From the NCBI GenBank assembly GCA_913062555.1, contig CAJXVU010000001.1, positions 124,001 to 188,000 on the forward strand: a stretch of DNA of 64,000 nucleotides. The letters are read 5' to 3'. Of this stretch, positions 18,865-28,141 are shown piece after piece. The position numbers and the translations under genes are program-made. The notes beneath the pieces were generated by a model, which did not search any database, had not been told where the DNA came from, and saw only the letters and a program-made list of their open reading frames with translations. Origin of the DNA: an uncultured Bacteroidota bacterium. GTDB taxonomy: Bacteria; Bacteroidota; Bacteroidia; Flavobacteriales; Flavobacteriaceae. Position 1 is the stretch's first letter, and every line of letters starts with the position of its first letter.

Positions 18865-20112
18865 TTAAAATTTTCTGTCAGGATGATAAGGTGCAAGTTC
18901 TAAGGACGGTTTTTGGTCTGTAATTATTTCAGAAACCAATTTACCTGTTGCAGTAGACATACTCCAACCCATCATTGCATGTCCTGCTGCGATGGTCAAG
19001 TTTTTACATTTTACTGACTTGCCTATATATGGCAAACCATCTGGAGAAACCGGGCGTAACCCAGCTGCTGCATTATCTTTTTCTGACGCTGTGAGTTTCA
19101 AATCAGGATAATACCGCGTTGCCGCATTCGCGATAGCCTCAACTCTAACTTTATTTATATCATGATTAATACCAGCAATTTCCATAGTTCCAGCAAATCG
19201 GGTAAACCCATTCATAGGTGTTACAGCTGCTTTCGCCTCTGCTAATATGGCTGGAATAGTAATTCCCGTAGATGTTTGGGTATTAATATTATATCCCTTC
19301 CCTGCTTGCAGTAATAATTTTACTCCTAACTTTTTACTTAATAGACTCGTCCATGATCCTGCTGCCATCACAAATTCATCGGCACGAAGTACTTGCTTAT
19401 TTGTTTTTATTTCAGATATTATTCCGTTCTCAATATTTAAATCATCCACTCTTTCATTGCTAAAAAACTGAACCCCATTTTGTTTTAAATAAGATTTCAT
19501 TTCTTCCATGAATTCTTGCGGTGTTGAATGGTGATCACATTTAAAATAGGCCGCCCCAATGGCATCAATTTTTACATTGGGTTCTAATTGTTTAATTTCA
19601 TCCGTATTGATCTCTTTTGCTTCAAGACCTAGACTTCGTGCTAAATCGGCATTTCCTACTTCTTCTTCCAACATTTTTTCTGTTTGACACAACATTAGAA
19701 GTCCTTTCTTTTCATATTGACTACTAAAACTTTCTGATTTTTTAATGTCCTCAAATAAGTGCTGACTCATTACTGAAATATCCCGAATAACAGGAGCCGA
19801 CTTTTGAACATGAGCAGCGTTACAAGACTTATTAAAGGCCCAAGCCCATTTAATTAAATCTGAATTTAATCTAGGTTTAATATAGAAAGGGCTGGATTTA
19901 TCAAACATCCATTTTAAGCCTTTTTTCATGACGCCCGGTGCAGACAATGGTATGAGGTGACTTGGTGACAAATACCCCGCATTGACATACGATGCGCCTG
20001 CATCCATATTGGATTGATCTACAATGGTTACTTCACAACCATCTTTTTGAAGATAATAGGCTGAACATAACCCAATAATTCCACCCCCAATAACAATTAC
20101 TTTTTTACTCAT
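18865..20112 (-). CDS. FAD-dependent D-amino acid dehydrogenase, probable D-hydroxyproline dehydrogenase
   Basis: A 415-residue DadA/DAO-type flavoprotein. The N-terminal Rossmann motif GGGIIGLCSAYYL binds FAD, and the C-terminal segment GLRPVSPDGLPYIG followed by AAGHAMMGWSMS is typical of the DadA group. Between the hydroxyproline epimerase and the deaminase-like gene in one operon, it most likely oxidises cis-4-hydroxy-D-proline to 1-pyrroline-4-hydroxy-2-carboxylate, passing electrons to the respiratory chain. Other D-amino acids cannot be excluded from sequence alone. It is spaced 3 bases after the S9 peptidase gene. Confidence 0.85.
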   Translation of the reverse strand: MSKKVIVIGGGIIGLCSAYYLQKDGCEVTIVDQSNMDAGASYVNAGYLSPSHLIPLSAPGVMKKGLKWMFDKSSPFYIKPRLNSDLIKWAWAFNKSCNAAHVQKSAPVIRDISVMSQHLFEDIKKSESFSSQYEKKGLLMLCQTEKMLEEEVGNADLARSLGLEAKEINTDEIKQLEPNVKIDAIGAAYFKCDHHSTPQEFMEEMKSYLKQNGVQFFSNERVDDLNIENGIISEIKTNKQVLRADEFVMAAGSWTSLLSKKLGVKLLLQAGKGYNINTQTSTGITIPAILAEAKAAVTPMNGFTRFAGTMEIAGINHDINKVRVEAIANAATRYYPDLKLTASEKDNAAAGLRPVSPDGLPYIGKSVKCKNLTIAAGHAMMGWSMSTATGKLVSEIITDQKPSLELAPYHPDRKF

Positions 20113-20115
20113 TAC

Positions 20116-22377
20116 TTAATTCCACTTAAAATTCCAAATTGGTTTTATTTCCAGAAGATGTTCTACAAAATAGTTCCATCTTTTTTTAATAAAATAACTT
20201 CTGTGTTTGCCTCGATAGCCATGACGTTGACTTGGTAAAATTAATAAATCAAATTCTTTATCTGCATTTACCAATGCTTCTGCTAATTTAAAGGTTGCTG
20301 ATGGATTTACATTATCATCTATCCCACCATGTACCAATAATAATTTTCCTTTAAGGTTTTCCGCCATCGTAATATTTGACACCTCTTGATATGATTCGTC
20401 AACAGGCCATCCCATATACATTTCTGGCCACCACGCTTTTTCCATTCTAAAATCATGATCTGCCGAACTTGAAACACCGACTTTATAAAAATCTGGGAAT
20501 GCTAATAAGGCATGACCAGTATCAAATCCTCCTGCTGAATGCCCAAATACACCCACCTTATCAGTATTTATCCAATTATATTTTTCTCCTAAATGCTTAA
20601 TTGCTAAAACATGATCTTCCAAGTTATTTCCCATGTTTTTATAAGAAAAATCATGAAATGCTTTAGAGCGTCCTGAAGTTCCTAATCCATCAATTTGAAC
20701 TACAATAAAACCTAACTCCGCTAATGACTGATTATCAAATCCTCTATTAAAAGACTTTGGAAACCGTTGCGTATGTGGCCCGGTATAAGTTGCATCAATT
20801 ATTGGATAAGATTTTGATGGATCCAAATTTGTAGGCTTCCAAAAGGCACCATAAATAGTTGTTTTTTTATCTTTAGCCGTGAGCTGAAATATTTCAGGGG
20901 CCGTCCACCCATTTGAAAGGGCCTCCGTTACATTAGCACTTGTAAGTTGTGCCAAAATCTTTCCTGATTTCGTTACCCTTAATACTGATTTAGTAGGCTC
21001 ACTAATTGTAGAGAAATTATCTACAAAGTACGTTCCGTTCTCAGAAAATGACACCATATGATGTTTGTTTTCTGGAGTTAACAATGTCATTTTTCCTTTT
21101 AAGTTTACTTTATATAATTGCTGATGATACGGATTGTTACCAGATTCTTTTCCTGAGGCCAAAAAGTATATTATGCCATTATCCTCATCTATGTATTCAA
21201 TATCATTTATATAAAAATTACCAGTAGTAAGTGCCTTGGTTTCATTAGTTATTAAATCCACAATATACAGCTGTCTCCAACCGCTTCGTTCTGATAAAAA
21301 CACTATTTTGTCTTTATTTTCTATTGACCAAAAATTAAAGTTGTCAATATTAGTTTGACTACTCTCAGTGATTATAGTTTTCTCCGTATTAGAATTTAAA
21401 TCAACTTGCTTTACATATTCTTTTTGATATCCTCGTTCTGGATAGCGGGCAAAAACAATTCCAGATTGTTCTGACCAACGTGTGTTAACAGAATTAATAT
21501 GCGTGGCTTTTGGAAGGCTTGTTTTTATTTCCTTCCTGGAATTTACATTATAAAAAACTGGCTGCACATGAACCATTGTTGTATCTCCCGGAGAACCACG
21601 ATAATATGACAATAATTTTGACTTGTATAAAGAGTCTATACTATGATCTAATAAAAACATCTTTTCGGCATTTCTAAAATCGACTATGCTCGTTGATATC
21701 CATTTGGAATCTTTGGACCAATTGACATAAAAGTGTTTTGGACGTTCACCATTTTCGCCTTCTATGATATCATACCAACCATAATATGTTGCATACTCAT
21801 AATCTTTTTTCCCATCAAAACTCAGTTGATGTTCTTCCTCTGTTTCAGTAGCCTTAATATATAAGTTATAATTTTTGGTATAGGCCACCCATTTACCATC
21901 TGGGGATTTACTTTCAAAAGAATTTTCTGGTTCTTTCTTTTCTTCTTCTATTTCTAATAAGGTATAAGTATTTAGAGCTAAGGCATATTTTTTGTCTTCA
22001 GCTTTAAAAGTATAATTTCCATTTTCAGTAGGCTCAATTGATGAAATTGACAAAGCTGTTGGTTTAATTGTTTTATTTAAAATTTCACTTAATGCTGCAG
22101 CAAGTCTTTCATGATCAAATAATAAATCAACTTGATGTTTTTTAAAGTCAACGGTTTTATAAGCCTTACCAGCCTTGCTATAATCTACAAACCACAGCCC
22201 AGAACCGTCTTTAAACCAATTGACTGAAGTATACAGATTAAATGCTGTTTTATTATTGTAATTATCATACATATAGCTCACAGCACGTCTATAATCATCT
22301 TGTGTGATTTCCTGTGCATTGATTGGAAATATTCCTAAACACAGGATCCCTAATAAATAGTAAAACGGATTCTTCAT
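20116..22377 (-). CDS. Dipeptidyl peptidase IV-like S9 prolyl peptidase, exported
   Basis: A 753-residue S9 peptidase with a signal peptide ending near INAQ, so periplasmic or surface exposed. An N-terminal DPP-IV beta-propeller (to about 480) precedes an alpha/beta-hydrolase domain. The catalytic triad reads S614 in GHSAGGF, D687 in HGGIDDN and H719 in SQRHGY. The nucleophile elbow is GHSAGG rather than the common GWSYGG. DPP-IV enzymes release Xaa-Pro dipeptides, which fits the two cytosolic M24 peptidases and hydroxyproline enzymes encoded beside it. It is 90 bases downstream of the epimerase gene, the widest gap in this operon. Confidence 0.9.
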   Translation of the reverse strand: MKNPFYYLLGILCLGIFPINAQEITQDDYRRAVSYMYDNYNNKTAFNLYTSVNWFKDGSGLWFVDYSKAGKAYKTVDFKKHQVDLLFDHERLAAALSEILNKTIKPTALSISSIEPTENGNYTFKAEDKKYALALNTYTLLEIEEEKKEPENSFESKSPDGKWVAYTKNYNLYIKATETEEEHQLSFDGKKDYEYATYYGWYDIIEGENGERPKHFYVNWSKDSKWISTSIVDFRNAEKMFLLDHSIDSLYKSKLLSYYRGSPGDTTMVHVQPVFYNVNSRKEIKTSLPKATHINSVNTRWSEQSGIVFARYPERGYQKEYVKQVDLNSNTEKTIITESSQTNIDNFNFWSIENKDKIVFLSERSGWRQLYIVDLITNETKALTTGNFYINDIEYIDEDNGIIYFLASGKESGNNPYHQQLYKVNLKGKMTLLTPENKHHMVSFSENGTYFVDNFSTISEPTKSVLRVTKSGKILAQLTSANVTEALSNGWTAPEIFQLTAKDKKTTIYGAFWKPTNLDPSKSYPIIDATYTGPHTQRFPKSFNRGFDNQSLAELGFIVVQIDGLGTSGRSKAFHDFSYKNMGNNLEDHVLAIKHLGEKYNWINTDKVGVFGHSAGGFDTGHALLAFPDFYKVGVSSSADHDFRMEKAWWPEMYMGWPVDESYQEVSNITMAENLKGKLLLVHGGIDDNVNPSATFKLAEALVNADKEFDLLILPSQRHGYRGKHRSYFIKKRWNYFVEHLLEIKPIWNFKWN

Positions 22378-22467
22378 TATTCTTGTTTTATAATTGATCT
22401 AACATTTCAAGTTTCAACGCTGTGGTATGAAACTACTAAACCTTTTAATAAAAATTTATTTGCCACT

Positions 22468-23478
22468 CTAAATCACCTGAAAACCATAAGCGTATGGGTC
22501 ATCTTCACCATCAATAATAATATTATTATAACCATAAACTTTTGCCCACCCTTGAATACTTGGAATGATTGCCTGTTTATTTCCTAAAGTTGTTTCTTCT
22601 TCAACACAGCCAATAAACTTACTCCCTATAAAGCTTTCGTGAATAAACTGTTCTCCTTTTTTCAATTTTCCTTTGGCATGTAATTGTGCTATCCTTGCTG
22701 AAGTACCTGTACCACATGGTGATCTATCTATGGCTTTATCACCATAAAATACGGCATTCCGACCTGAAGAAGTAGGATCAATTGGATCTCCAGTCCATAA
22801 CATATGTGTCACATCTCTTATCGTATCATCTTCGGGATGAATAAATTGATTTGGGTATTTTTCATTAATTCTATCACGAACAATTTGAGAATATTGAATA
22901 ATTTTGCTAGCCGTAAAATCATGTACGCCAGAAAAATTTTGTTGAGGATCCACAATGGCGTAATAATTTCCACCATAGGCCACATCAAAACTTATTTCCC
23001 CTAATTCGGGACAATCTATTGTTAATCCTTCAGCAGCGAGATAACTTTTAACATTGGTTAATTTTACCCAATCTACTTTTTTTCCTGTTTGTTGATACTC
23101 AATATTTACTAAGCCTGCTGGAGCTTCCATTTTAATTTTACCAGGAATTTTAGGTGTTACCAAGCCTTCTTCAATAGCTATCGTAATGGTACCAATAGTA
23201 CCATGCCCACACATTGGCAAGCAACCAGAGGTTTCTATAAATAAGATTGCAAAATCATTTTCTGGGTTGTGTGGTGGAAATAGAATAGAACCACTCATCA
23301 TATCATGACCACGAGGCTCAAACATTAAACCCTTTCGAATCCAATCGTATTCTTTTAAAAAATGTTGGCGCTTTTCACTCATATTAGCACCTATAAGGTT
23401 TGGTCCACCTCCAGCAACTACTCTCACTGGATTACCACAGGTATGTGCATCAACGCAAAAAAATGTCTTTCTACTCAT
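22468..23478 (-). CDS. 4-hydroxyproline 2-epimerase
   Basis: A 336-residue proline-racemase-superfamily enzyme. Both catalytic cysteines are present, C90 in MCGHGTIG and C255 in SPCGTGTS. The family member trans-3-hydroxyproline dehydratase has Thr at the second position, so the Cys pair supports an epimerase. It would convert trans-4-hydroxy-L-proline to cis-4-hydroxy-D-proline, the first step of the pathway (HypRE/LhpA type). Its start overlaps the DUF885 gene end by 8 bases. Proline racemase is the alternative, less likely given the pathway neighbours. Confidence 0.92.
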   Translation of the reverse strand: MSRKTFFCVDAHTCGNPVRVVAGGGPNLIGANMSEKRQHFLKEYDWIRKGLMFEPRGHDMMSGSILFPPHNPENDFAILFIETSGCLPMCGHGTIGTITIAIEEGLVTPKIPGKIKMEAPAGLVNIEYQQTGKKVDWVKLTNVKSYLAAEGLTIDCPELGEISFDVAYGGNYYAIVDPQQNFSGVHDFTASKIIQYSQIVRDRINEKYPNQFIHPEDDTIRDVTHMLWTGDPIDPTSSGRNAVFYGDKAIDRSPCGTGTSARIAQLHAKGKLKKGEQFIHESFIGSKFIGCVEEETTLGNKQAIIPSIQGWAKVYGYNNIIIDGEDDPYAYGFQVI

Positions 23479-25192
23479 TTAATTTTTTCTCTATATAATC
23501 ATCCATCCGTTTTTCCATAATTGAAAGTGTGACTGTACCTTCTTCTAAGATCACTTCATGAAATTGGCGAATATCAAATTTATCTCCCAAAGCTTCTTCT
23601 GCTTTTTTACGAAGTTGTCTAATTTTAATTTCTCCAATCTTGTATGATAATGCTTGTCCTGGCCAAGAAATATATCTATCTGTTTCTGTCGTTACTTCAT
23701 GAATTGACAAAGCCGTGTTTTCAGACATATAATCTATCATTTGTTGTCTTGTCCATCCTTTGGCATGAACTCCAGTGTCAACCACTAGTCTACATGCTCG
23801 CCACATTTCATAAGTTAACTGTCCAAACTTTTCATACGGCGTGGTGTAGATATTCATTTCATCTACCAAATATTCTGAATATAATCCCCATCCTTCACCA
23901 TAAGCTGACAAGTACAATCCTCTTCTAAAAGCAGGAATGGTTTTTGGCAACTCGTTATTCAATGAGATTTGTAAATGATGTCCAGGAACAGCCTCGTGTG
24001 CTGTTAAAGCAGGAATTGTGTATAATGTTCTACTTGGTAAATTGTAAGTATTCACCCAATAAAAACCTGCAGTTGTTTCACTATAAGAACCTGAATATCT
24101 TCCTCCAGTATAATTTGGAGCAATTGCGGCAGGAACTGGTACAACTCCATATGGCTTTCGAGGTAATGTTATAAAATATTTAGGCAATTCTGCATCTATC
24201 CTTTTAGCAATATCACGAGCAAACATCAATAATTCTTCAGCTGTTTTTGGATAAAATTGCGCGTCAGTTCTAAGAAATTTTAAAAACTCAGCAAATGACC
24301 CTTTAAAATTTAAATCGGAAATAATCTTATTCATTTCAGATTTGATTCTAGCTACTTCCTGCAACCCAATTTTATGAATATCGTCCGCTGTATATTTAGA
24401 ACTTGTTGTAAAATAATTGATTCTGTTTTGATAAAACGCTTTCCCATTAGGAACTGTTGATATCCCTAATCCCGGTCTTGTGTTTAGAAAGTATTCATCT
24501 TCAAAAAAGGTTTTAATCTTTTTATATTGATCTATTGCGTTTTTTTGAACACTGACTTTGGCAACTTTAATTATAGAATCTTTTAATTCATTAGAAAATG
24601 ATTCTGGTAATTTATGAAATGGTTTAAAAAACTCACTTTTGGTTGGATCTGAAATAATGTGTTTATTATAAGTATCCTCATAATTATGAAAAATAGCTTT
24701 CGGCTGAGCGAACCCTTCTTTTATTGCTGCCCTTAATAAATTAATATTGTATTCAACCCTTTGTGGTAAGTTGTCAAGACTTTTTAAATATTGAATTACT
24801 TGCTTCTTTTTTTTAAAAGTTCTATTTCCCATTCTACTCAAATTTAAATGGAATGCAGATTCGTTTGTAATTGTATTCAAGTACATTTTATAAATGTGCT
24901 TGTCAATTTTATCTTGTAAAACGAAAAGCAACAACTCTCTTGATATTTGTTCTGTTTTAGACAAACCTTCAACAGCAACCAATTCTAATTCTTCTTTAAG
25001 TTTTATTGAAAAGTCAGCCTCAGCTTGGAAATATTTAATTGTGTTTTCTAAAGATTCATATCTCTTAAATTCATAGATTCTTTCTGCTTCATATTTCGCA
25101 ATAATTGCGTTTAATTTATCTGAATCTGATTCTTGTTTAAACGACAAAAACACCAGAAAGGCTAAGAGATAACAAAGTTTGAATCTTTTCAT
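23471..25192 (-). CDS. DUF885 family metallopeptidase, exported
   Basis: A 573-residue DUF885 protein with an N-terminal hydrophobic signal (LCYLLAFLVFLSF). A largely helical body carries HEAVPGHHLQ at about residue 400, the HExxxGHH-type zinc motif of this family, and the downstream EGWGLYSEYL segment with a likely third metal ligand. Such proteins resemble M3/M32-like gluzincins and probably cleave short peptides; some members act on proline-rich peptides. The gene lies between the aldehyde dehydrogenase (18-base gap) and the epimerase (8-base overlap), so it is part of the hydroxyproline operon. Specificity is not readable from sequence. Confidence 0.85.
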   Translation of the reverse strand: MKRFKLCYLLAFLVFLSFKQESDSDKLNAIIAKYEAERIYEFKRYESLENTIKYFQAEADFSIKLKEELELVAVEGLSKTEQISRELLLFVLQDKIDKHIYKMYLNTITNESAFHLNLSRMGNRTFKKKKQVIQYLKSLDNLPQRVEYNINLLRAAIKEGFAQPKAIFHNYEDTYNKHIISDPTKSEFFKPFHKLPESFSNELKDSIIKVAKVSVQKNAIDQYKKIKTFFEDEYFLNTRPGLGISTVPNGKAFYQNRINYFTTSSKYTADDIHKIGLQEVARIKSEMNKIISDLNFKGSFAEFLKFLRTDAQFYPKTAEELLMFARDIAKRIDAELPKYFITLPRKPYGVVPVPAAIAPNYTGGRYSGSYSETTAGFYWVNTYNLPSRTLYTIPALTAHEAVPGHHLQISLNNELPKTIPAFRRGLYLSAYGEGWGLYSEYLVDEMNIYTTPYEKFGQLTYEMWRACRLVVDTGVHAKGWTRQQMIDYMSENTALSIHEVTTETDRYISWPGQALSYKIGEIKIRQLRKKAEEALGDKFDIRQFHEVILEEGTVTLSIMEKRMDDYIEKKLNE

Positions 25193-25210
25193 AACTACAT
25201 CATTTAACTA

Positions 25211-26794
25211 TTAAATTTTATTATTAGTGAGTTTCCCATTTACAGTTCTGCCAATCTCTAATGGGTTTTCATTTTTTAATTCAATTGGAAGTAAATCATT
25301 TGGCCAATCTTGATAACTAAAAGGTCTTACAAATCGCTTAATCGAATCGACACCAACCGCAGTAAATCTTGAATCTGTAGATGCTGGATAAGGCCCTCCA
25401 TGAAGCATTGATGGACAGACTTCAACTCCTGTAGGCAAGCCATTAAAAATTATTCGGCCAACTCTATTTTGCAAAGTATTTACAACTGATGTATATGCTC
25501 CAATTTCATTATCATCAGAAATAATTGTTCCAGTTAATTGTCCTTCTAAGTTTGAAATTATTTCTTCTAATTGGGTTTCATTTTGACATTGAACCACTAA
25601 AGAATATGGTCCAAAAACTTCTTGATGTAAAGTTGGGTTATTTAAAAACGTCTCTCCTTCTACAGTTGTTACAACTTGTTTTGCATAATTAGGTTTTACA
25701 TCTGCATCATAACCAGCCAAAACTTCAATGCCATTTTGAGCCACGGCATTTGCCTTATTGCTTTCATAGGCCCCAGCAATGTTTGGATGTAACATACATG
25801 AAGGTTCAACTTTTACAATTTCTTCCGCTAAAGTATTTATGAAATTTGTTAGTCCATCTGATTTTAAACCAATTATTAAACCTGGATTTGTGCAAAATTG
25901 CCCCGTTCCTAATGTTATTGAACCCGAGACTGTTTTTGCTAAAGCTTCAGCTCTATTTTGTAAAGCCTGAGGTAAAATAATCAAAGGATTTACACTTCCC
26001 ATTTCAGCAAGTACCGGAATTGGTTCCTTACGTTTTGCTGCCAAATCAAATAAAGCGCGTCCACCTCTAATACTTCCAGTAAAGCCAACAGCTTTAACCT
26101 TTGGATGCTGTACTAAAACTTGCCCAACTTCAATACCACTACTATTAAGGTTTGAAAATACACCATTTGGCATTCCTGTTTTTTCTGCTGCATTTATTAT
26201 AGCACTAGAAACCATTTCGCCAGTCGCTGCATGCATTGGGTGCGATTTAACAATTACAGGACATCCTGCAGCAAGCGCGGCTGCCGTATCTCCTCCAGCG
26301 GTTGAAAACGCGAAAGGAAAATTTGATGCTCCAAAAACTACAACTGGACCTAAAGCTATATTCATTTTTCTTAAATCTACTTTTGGCATAGGTTTGCGCT
26401 CAGGTTGTGCAGTATCAATTGAGGCATCTACCCAATTACCTTCTTCAACATGTTTTGCAAAGGCACGCAATTGACCAAGAGTTCGTCCTCTTTCTCCCAT
26501 TGCTCTGCCATTTGGCAATCCGCTTTCTGAAGAATAAACTTGTAATAAGTCGTCTCCTAAAGCTTCTATTTCTTCTGCTATTGCTCTTAGAAATTTCGCT
26601 TTTTTCGCTCCAGACATTTTTGAATAGGTCTTGTATGCTTGAGCAGCTAATTCTGCCGCTTGATTAACCTCAGTATTAGAAGCCTCGGTTATTATCCATT
26701 GATTTTCAATATTCAATAAAGGGTTAAACGTTTTAAATGTTTTATTTCCTAGTGCTGATAATTGATTTCCTATATAATTTTTTCCTGTAATCAT
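25211..26794 (-). CDS. Alpha-ketoglutaric semialdehyde (2,5-dioxovalerate) dehydrogenase
   Basis: A 527-residue aldehyde dehydrogenase of the long KGSADH subgroup. Catalytic C301 is in GTGQFCTNPG and the general base E264 in VLAEMGSVNP; the cofactor loop GFTGSIRGG is also visible. It oxidises 2,5-dioxopentanoate to 2-oxoglutarate with NAD(P)+, the last step of hydroxyproline degradation. It overlaps the DUF1272 gene by 4 bases (ATGA). Since it is the only aldehyde dehydrogenase in the window, it might also meet aminoadipate semialdehyde made by the fusion protein at 7034; that is speculation. Confidence 0.92.
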   Translation of the reverse strand: MITGKNYIGNQLSALGNKTFKTFNPLLNIENQWIITEASNTEVNQAAELAAQAYKTYSKMSGAKKAKFLRAIAEEIEALGDDLLQVYSSESGLPNGRAMGERGRTLGQLRAFAKHVEEGNWVDASIDTAQPERKPMPKVDLRKMNIALGPVVVFGASNFPFAFSTAGGDTAAALAAGCPVIVKSHPMHAATGEMVSSAIINAAEKTGMPNGVFSNLNSSGIEVGQVLVQHPKVKAVGFTGSIRGGRALFDLAAKRKEPIPVLAEMGSVNPLIILPQALQNRAEALAKTVSGSITLGTGQFCTNPGLIIGLKSDGLTNFINTLAEEIVKVEPSCMLHPNIAGAYESNKANAVAQNGIEVLAGYDADVKPNYAKQVVTTVEGETFLNNPTLHQEVFGPYSLVVQCQNETQLEEIISNLEGQLTGTIISDDNEIGAYTSVVNTLQNRVGRIIFNGLPTGVEVCPSMLHGGPYPASTDSRFTAVGVDSIKRFVRPFSYQDWPNDLLPIELKNENPLEIGRTVNGKLTNNKI

Positions 26795-27054
26795 TGATAC
26801 ATTTTTTTTAAGTGAGCTTCAACATCAACAGGTTTATAAACTATTTTTGTTGAAACGGGATATTTTTCTAATAAAATTTTAGGTCTGACTGCTCGTTTTT
26901 CAAATCCACCACCACAGTTAGGACAAACCTGTTGCAAAATATTTTCTACACAGTCTTTACAAAAGGTACATTCAAACGTACAAATCATTGCCTCTTTAGA
27001 ATCAAAAGGCAATGACTTATTACAATTTTCACATGTTGGTCTTATTTCCAGCAT
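26791..27054 (-). CDS. DUF1272 zinc-ribbon protein
   Basis: A small 87-residue protein with four CxxC pairs or near pairs: CENC, CTFECTFCKDC and CPNCGGGF. This arrangement and the start MLEIRPTCENC match the DUF1272 family, usually annotated as hypothetical. Two structural zinc sites are likely. It is locked into the hydroxyproline operon by 20 bases after the DapA-like gene and a 4-base ATGA overlap with the dehydrogenase gene. Function is unknown; a metallochaperone or regulatory partner for the operon enzymes can only be guessed. Confidence 0.85.
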   Translation of the reverse strand: MLEIRPTCENCNKSLPFDSKEAMICTFECTFCKDCVENILQQVCPNCGGGFEKRAVRPKILLEKYPVSTKIVYKPVDVEAHLKKMYQ

Positions 27055-27074
27055 ATATTATGCTTTTTTAATTC

Positions 27075-28004
27075 TTAGGCAACAACATTCAAGTTTTTAT
27101 AATCGGGTAATGTTGGGCGGGTTTTTAATCCTTTTTCTATAATACTTAACACCTTTTCACGTTCCGCTCCATAAAGTGGTAATCGTGGTTCACGAACGTT
27201 TTCTGTTCCAATTCCTGTAGCCACTTCTGCCAACTTAATATTTTGCACTAATTTAGTATTAATATCCAGTTCCAACAAGGGTAAGAACCATCGATAAATT
27301 TCTAATGCTTCTTGTGTTCTTCCTGCTTTTGCTAGGTTAAATATGGCTACTGTTTCCGCTGGAAAAGCACAAACTAATCCTGCAACCCAACCGTCAGCTC
27401 CCATAAAAACACTTTCTAAAGCTAAAGTATCTACACCACTTAAAATAGCCAATCTATCTCCAAAACGATTTTTTATACGAGTAATATTTGATAAATCTCT
27501 AGTCGATTCTTTTACGGCTTGAATATTTGGACAATCACGAAGCAATTCTTCAAACATATCTAAAGTAACTTCAATCCCATAATCAACAGGGTTATTATAA
27601 ATCATAATAGGCAATGAGGTGCTATTTGCAACCTTTTTAAAATAAGTTACAGTTTCTCTATCATCAGCTTTATAGCGCATTGGAGGTAACATCATTAATC
27701 CAGATGCACCATCTTCTTTTGCTTTTTTTGCAGCATCTATTGCCCCTGAGGTAGTTTGCTCTGCGATATTCATTACCACTGGAACTTTTCCATCAACAAT
27801 TTCTACAGCTTTTCTAACAATAGTTCTTTTTTCATCATCGGTAAGTGTACTCGCTTCCCCTAGTGTTCCTCCAAGAATAATCCCGTTAACACCTGCTTTT
27901 AATTGTGCATGGATATTAACTTCAAAGTTTACTAAATCTAAAGTATCTTGATCTGTAAATTTAGTCGTTACTGCTGGCATTACGCCTTCCCATTGTAAAC
28001 TCAT
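27075..28004 (-). CDS. DapA-family lyase, probable 1-pyrroline-4-hydroxy-2-carboxylate deaminase
   Basis: A 309-residue N-acetylneuraminate lyase/DapA superfamily TIM barrel. The Schiff-base lysine is K165 in AVKESTRD and the conserved tyrosine is Y136 in MIYNNP; the GGTLGEAST loop near residue 45 replaces the GTTGE of DapA. In hydroxyproline operons such proteins deaminate 1-pyrroline-4-hydroxy-2-carboxylate to 2-oxoglutarate semialdehyde (HypD/LhpC). All three other steps are encoded directly downstream, which makes this assignment strong compared with dihydrodipicolinate synthase. It is the first gene of the operon and faces the AraC regulator. Confidence 0.88.
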   Translation of the reverse strand: MSLQWEGVMPAVTTKFTDQDTLDLVNFEVNIHAQLKAGVNGIILGGTLGEASTLTDDEKRTIVRKAVEIVDGKVPVVMNIAEQTTSGAIDAAKKAKEDGASGLMMLPPMRYKADDRETVTYFKKVANSTSLPIMIYNNPVDYGIEVTLDMFEELLRDCPNIQAVKESTRDLSNITRIKNRFGDRLAILSGVDTLALESVFMGADGWVAGLVCAFPAETVAIFNLAKAGRTQEALEIYRWFLPLLELDINTKLVQNIKLAEVATGIGTENVREPRLPLYGAEREKVLSIIEKGLKTRPTLPDYKNLNVVA

Positions 28005-28023
28005 AATGTAAATTTATTTTTGA

Positions 28024-28051
28024 CAAAATTAGTTCAAGAACTCAAATTTTG
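28024..28051. promoter_or_regulatory. Dyad operator-like site with embedded -7 motif
   Basis: In the 137-base divergent gap between the hydroxyproline operon and araC there is a dyad: AGTTC-AA-GAACT at the centre, flanked by CAAAATT on the left and AATTTTG on the right. Read on the minus strand, the left edge contains TAATTTTG, which fits the Bacteroidota -7 consensus TAnnTTTG about 20 bases before the start of the DapA-like gene. A matching -33 element was not evident. The placement suggests an operator that controls the operon promoter. Confidence 0.45.
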
Positions 28052-28141
28052 ATAATGCCTATCTATCCATTTCTAATATAATATTATCCAATAAAAAATA
28101 AAACGTGCTGTTAATGAGTATTATTTGCATATTTTAGCCAT

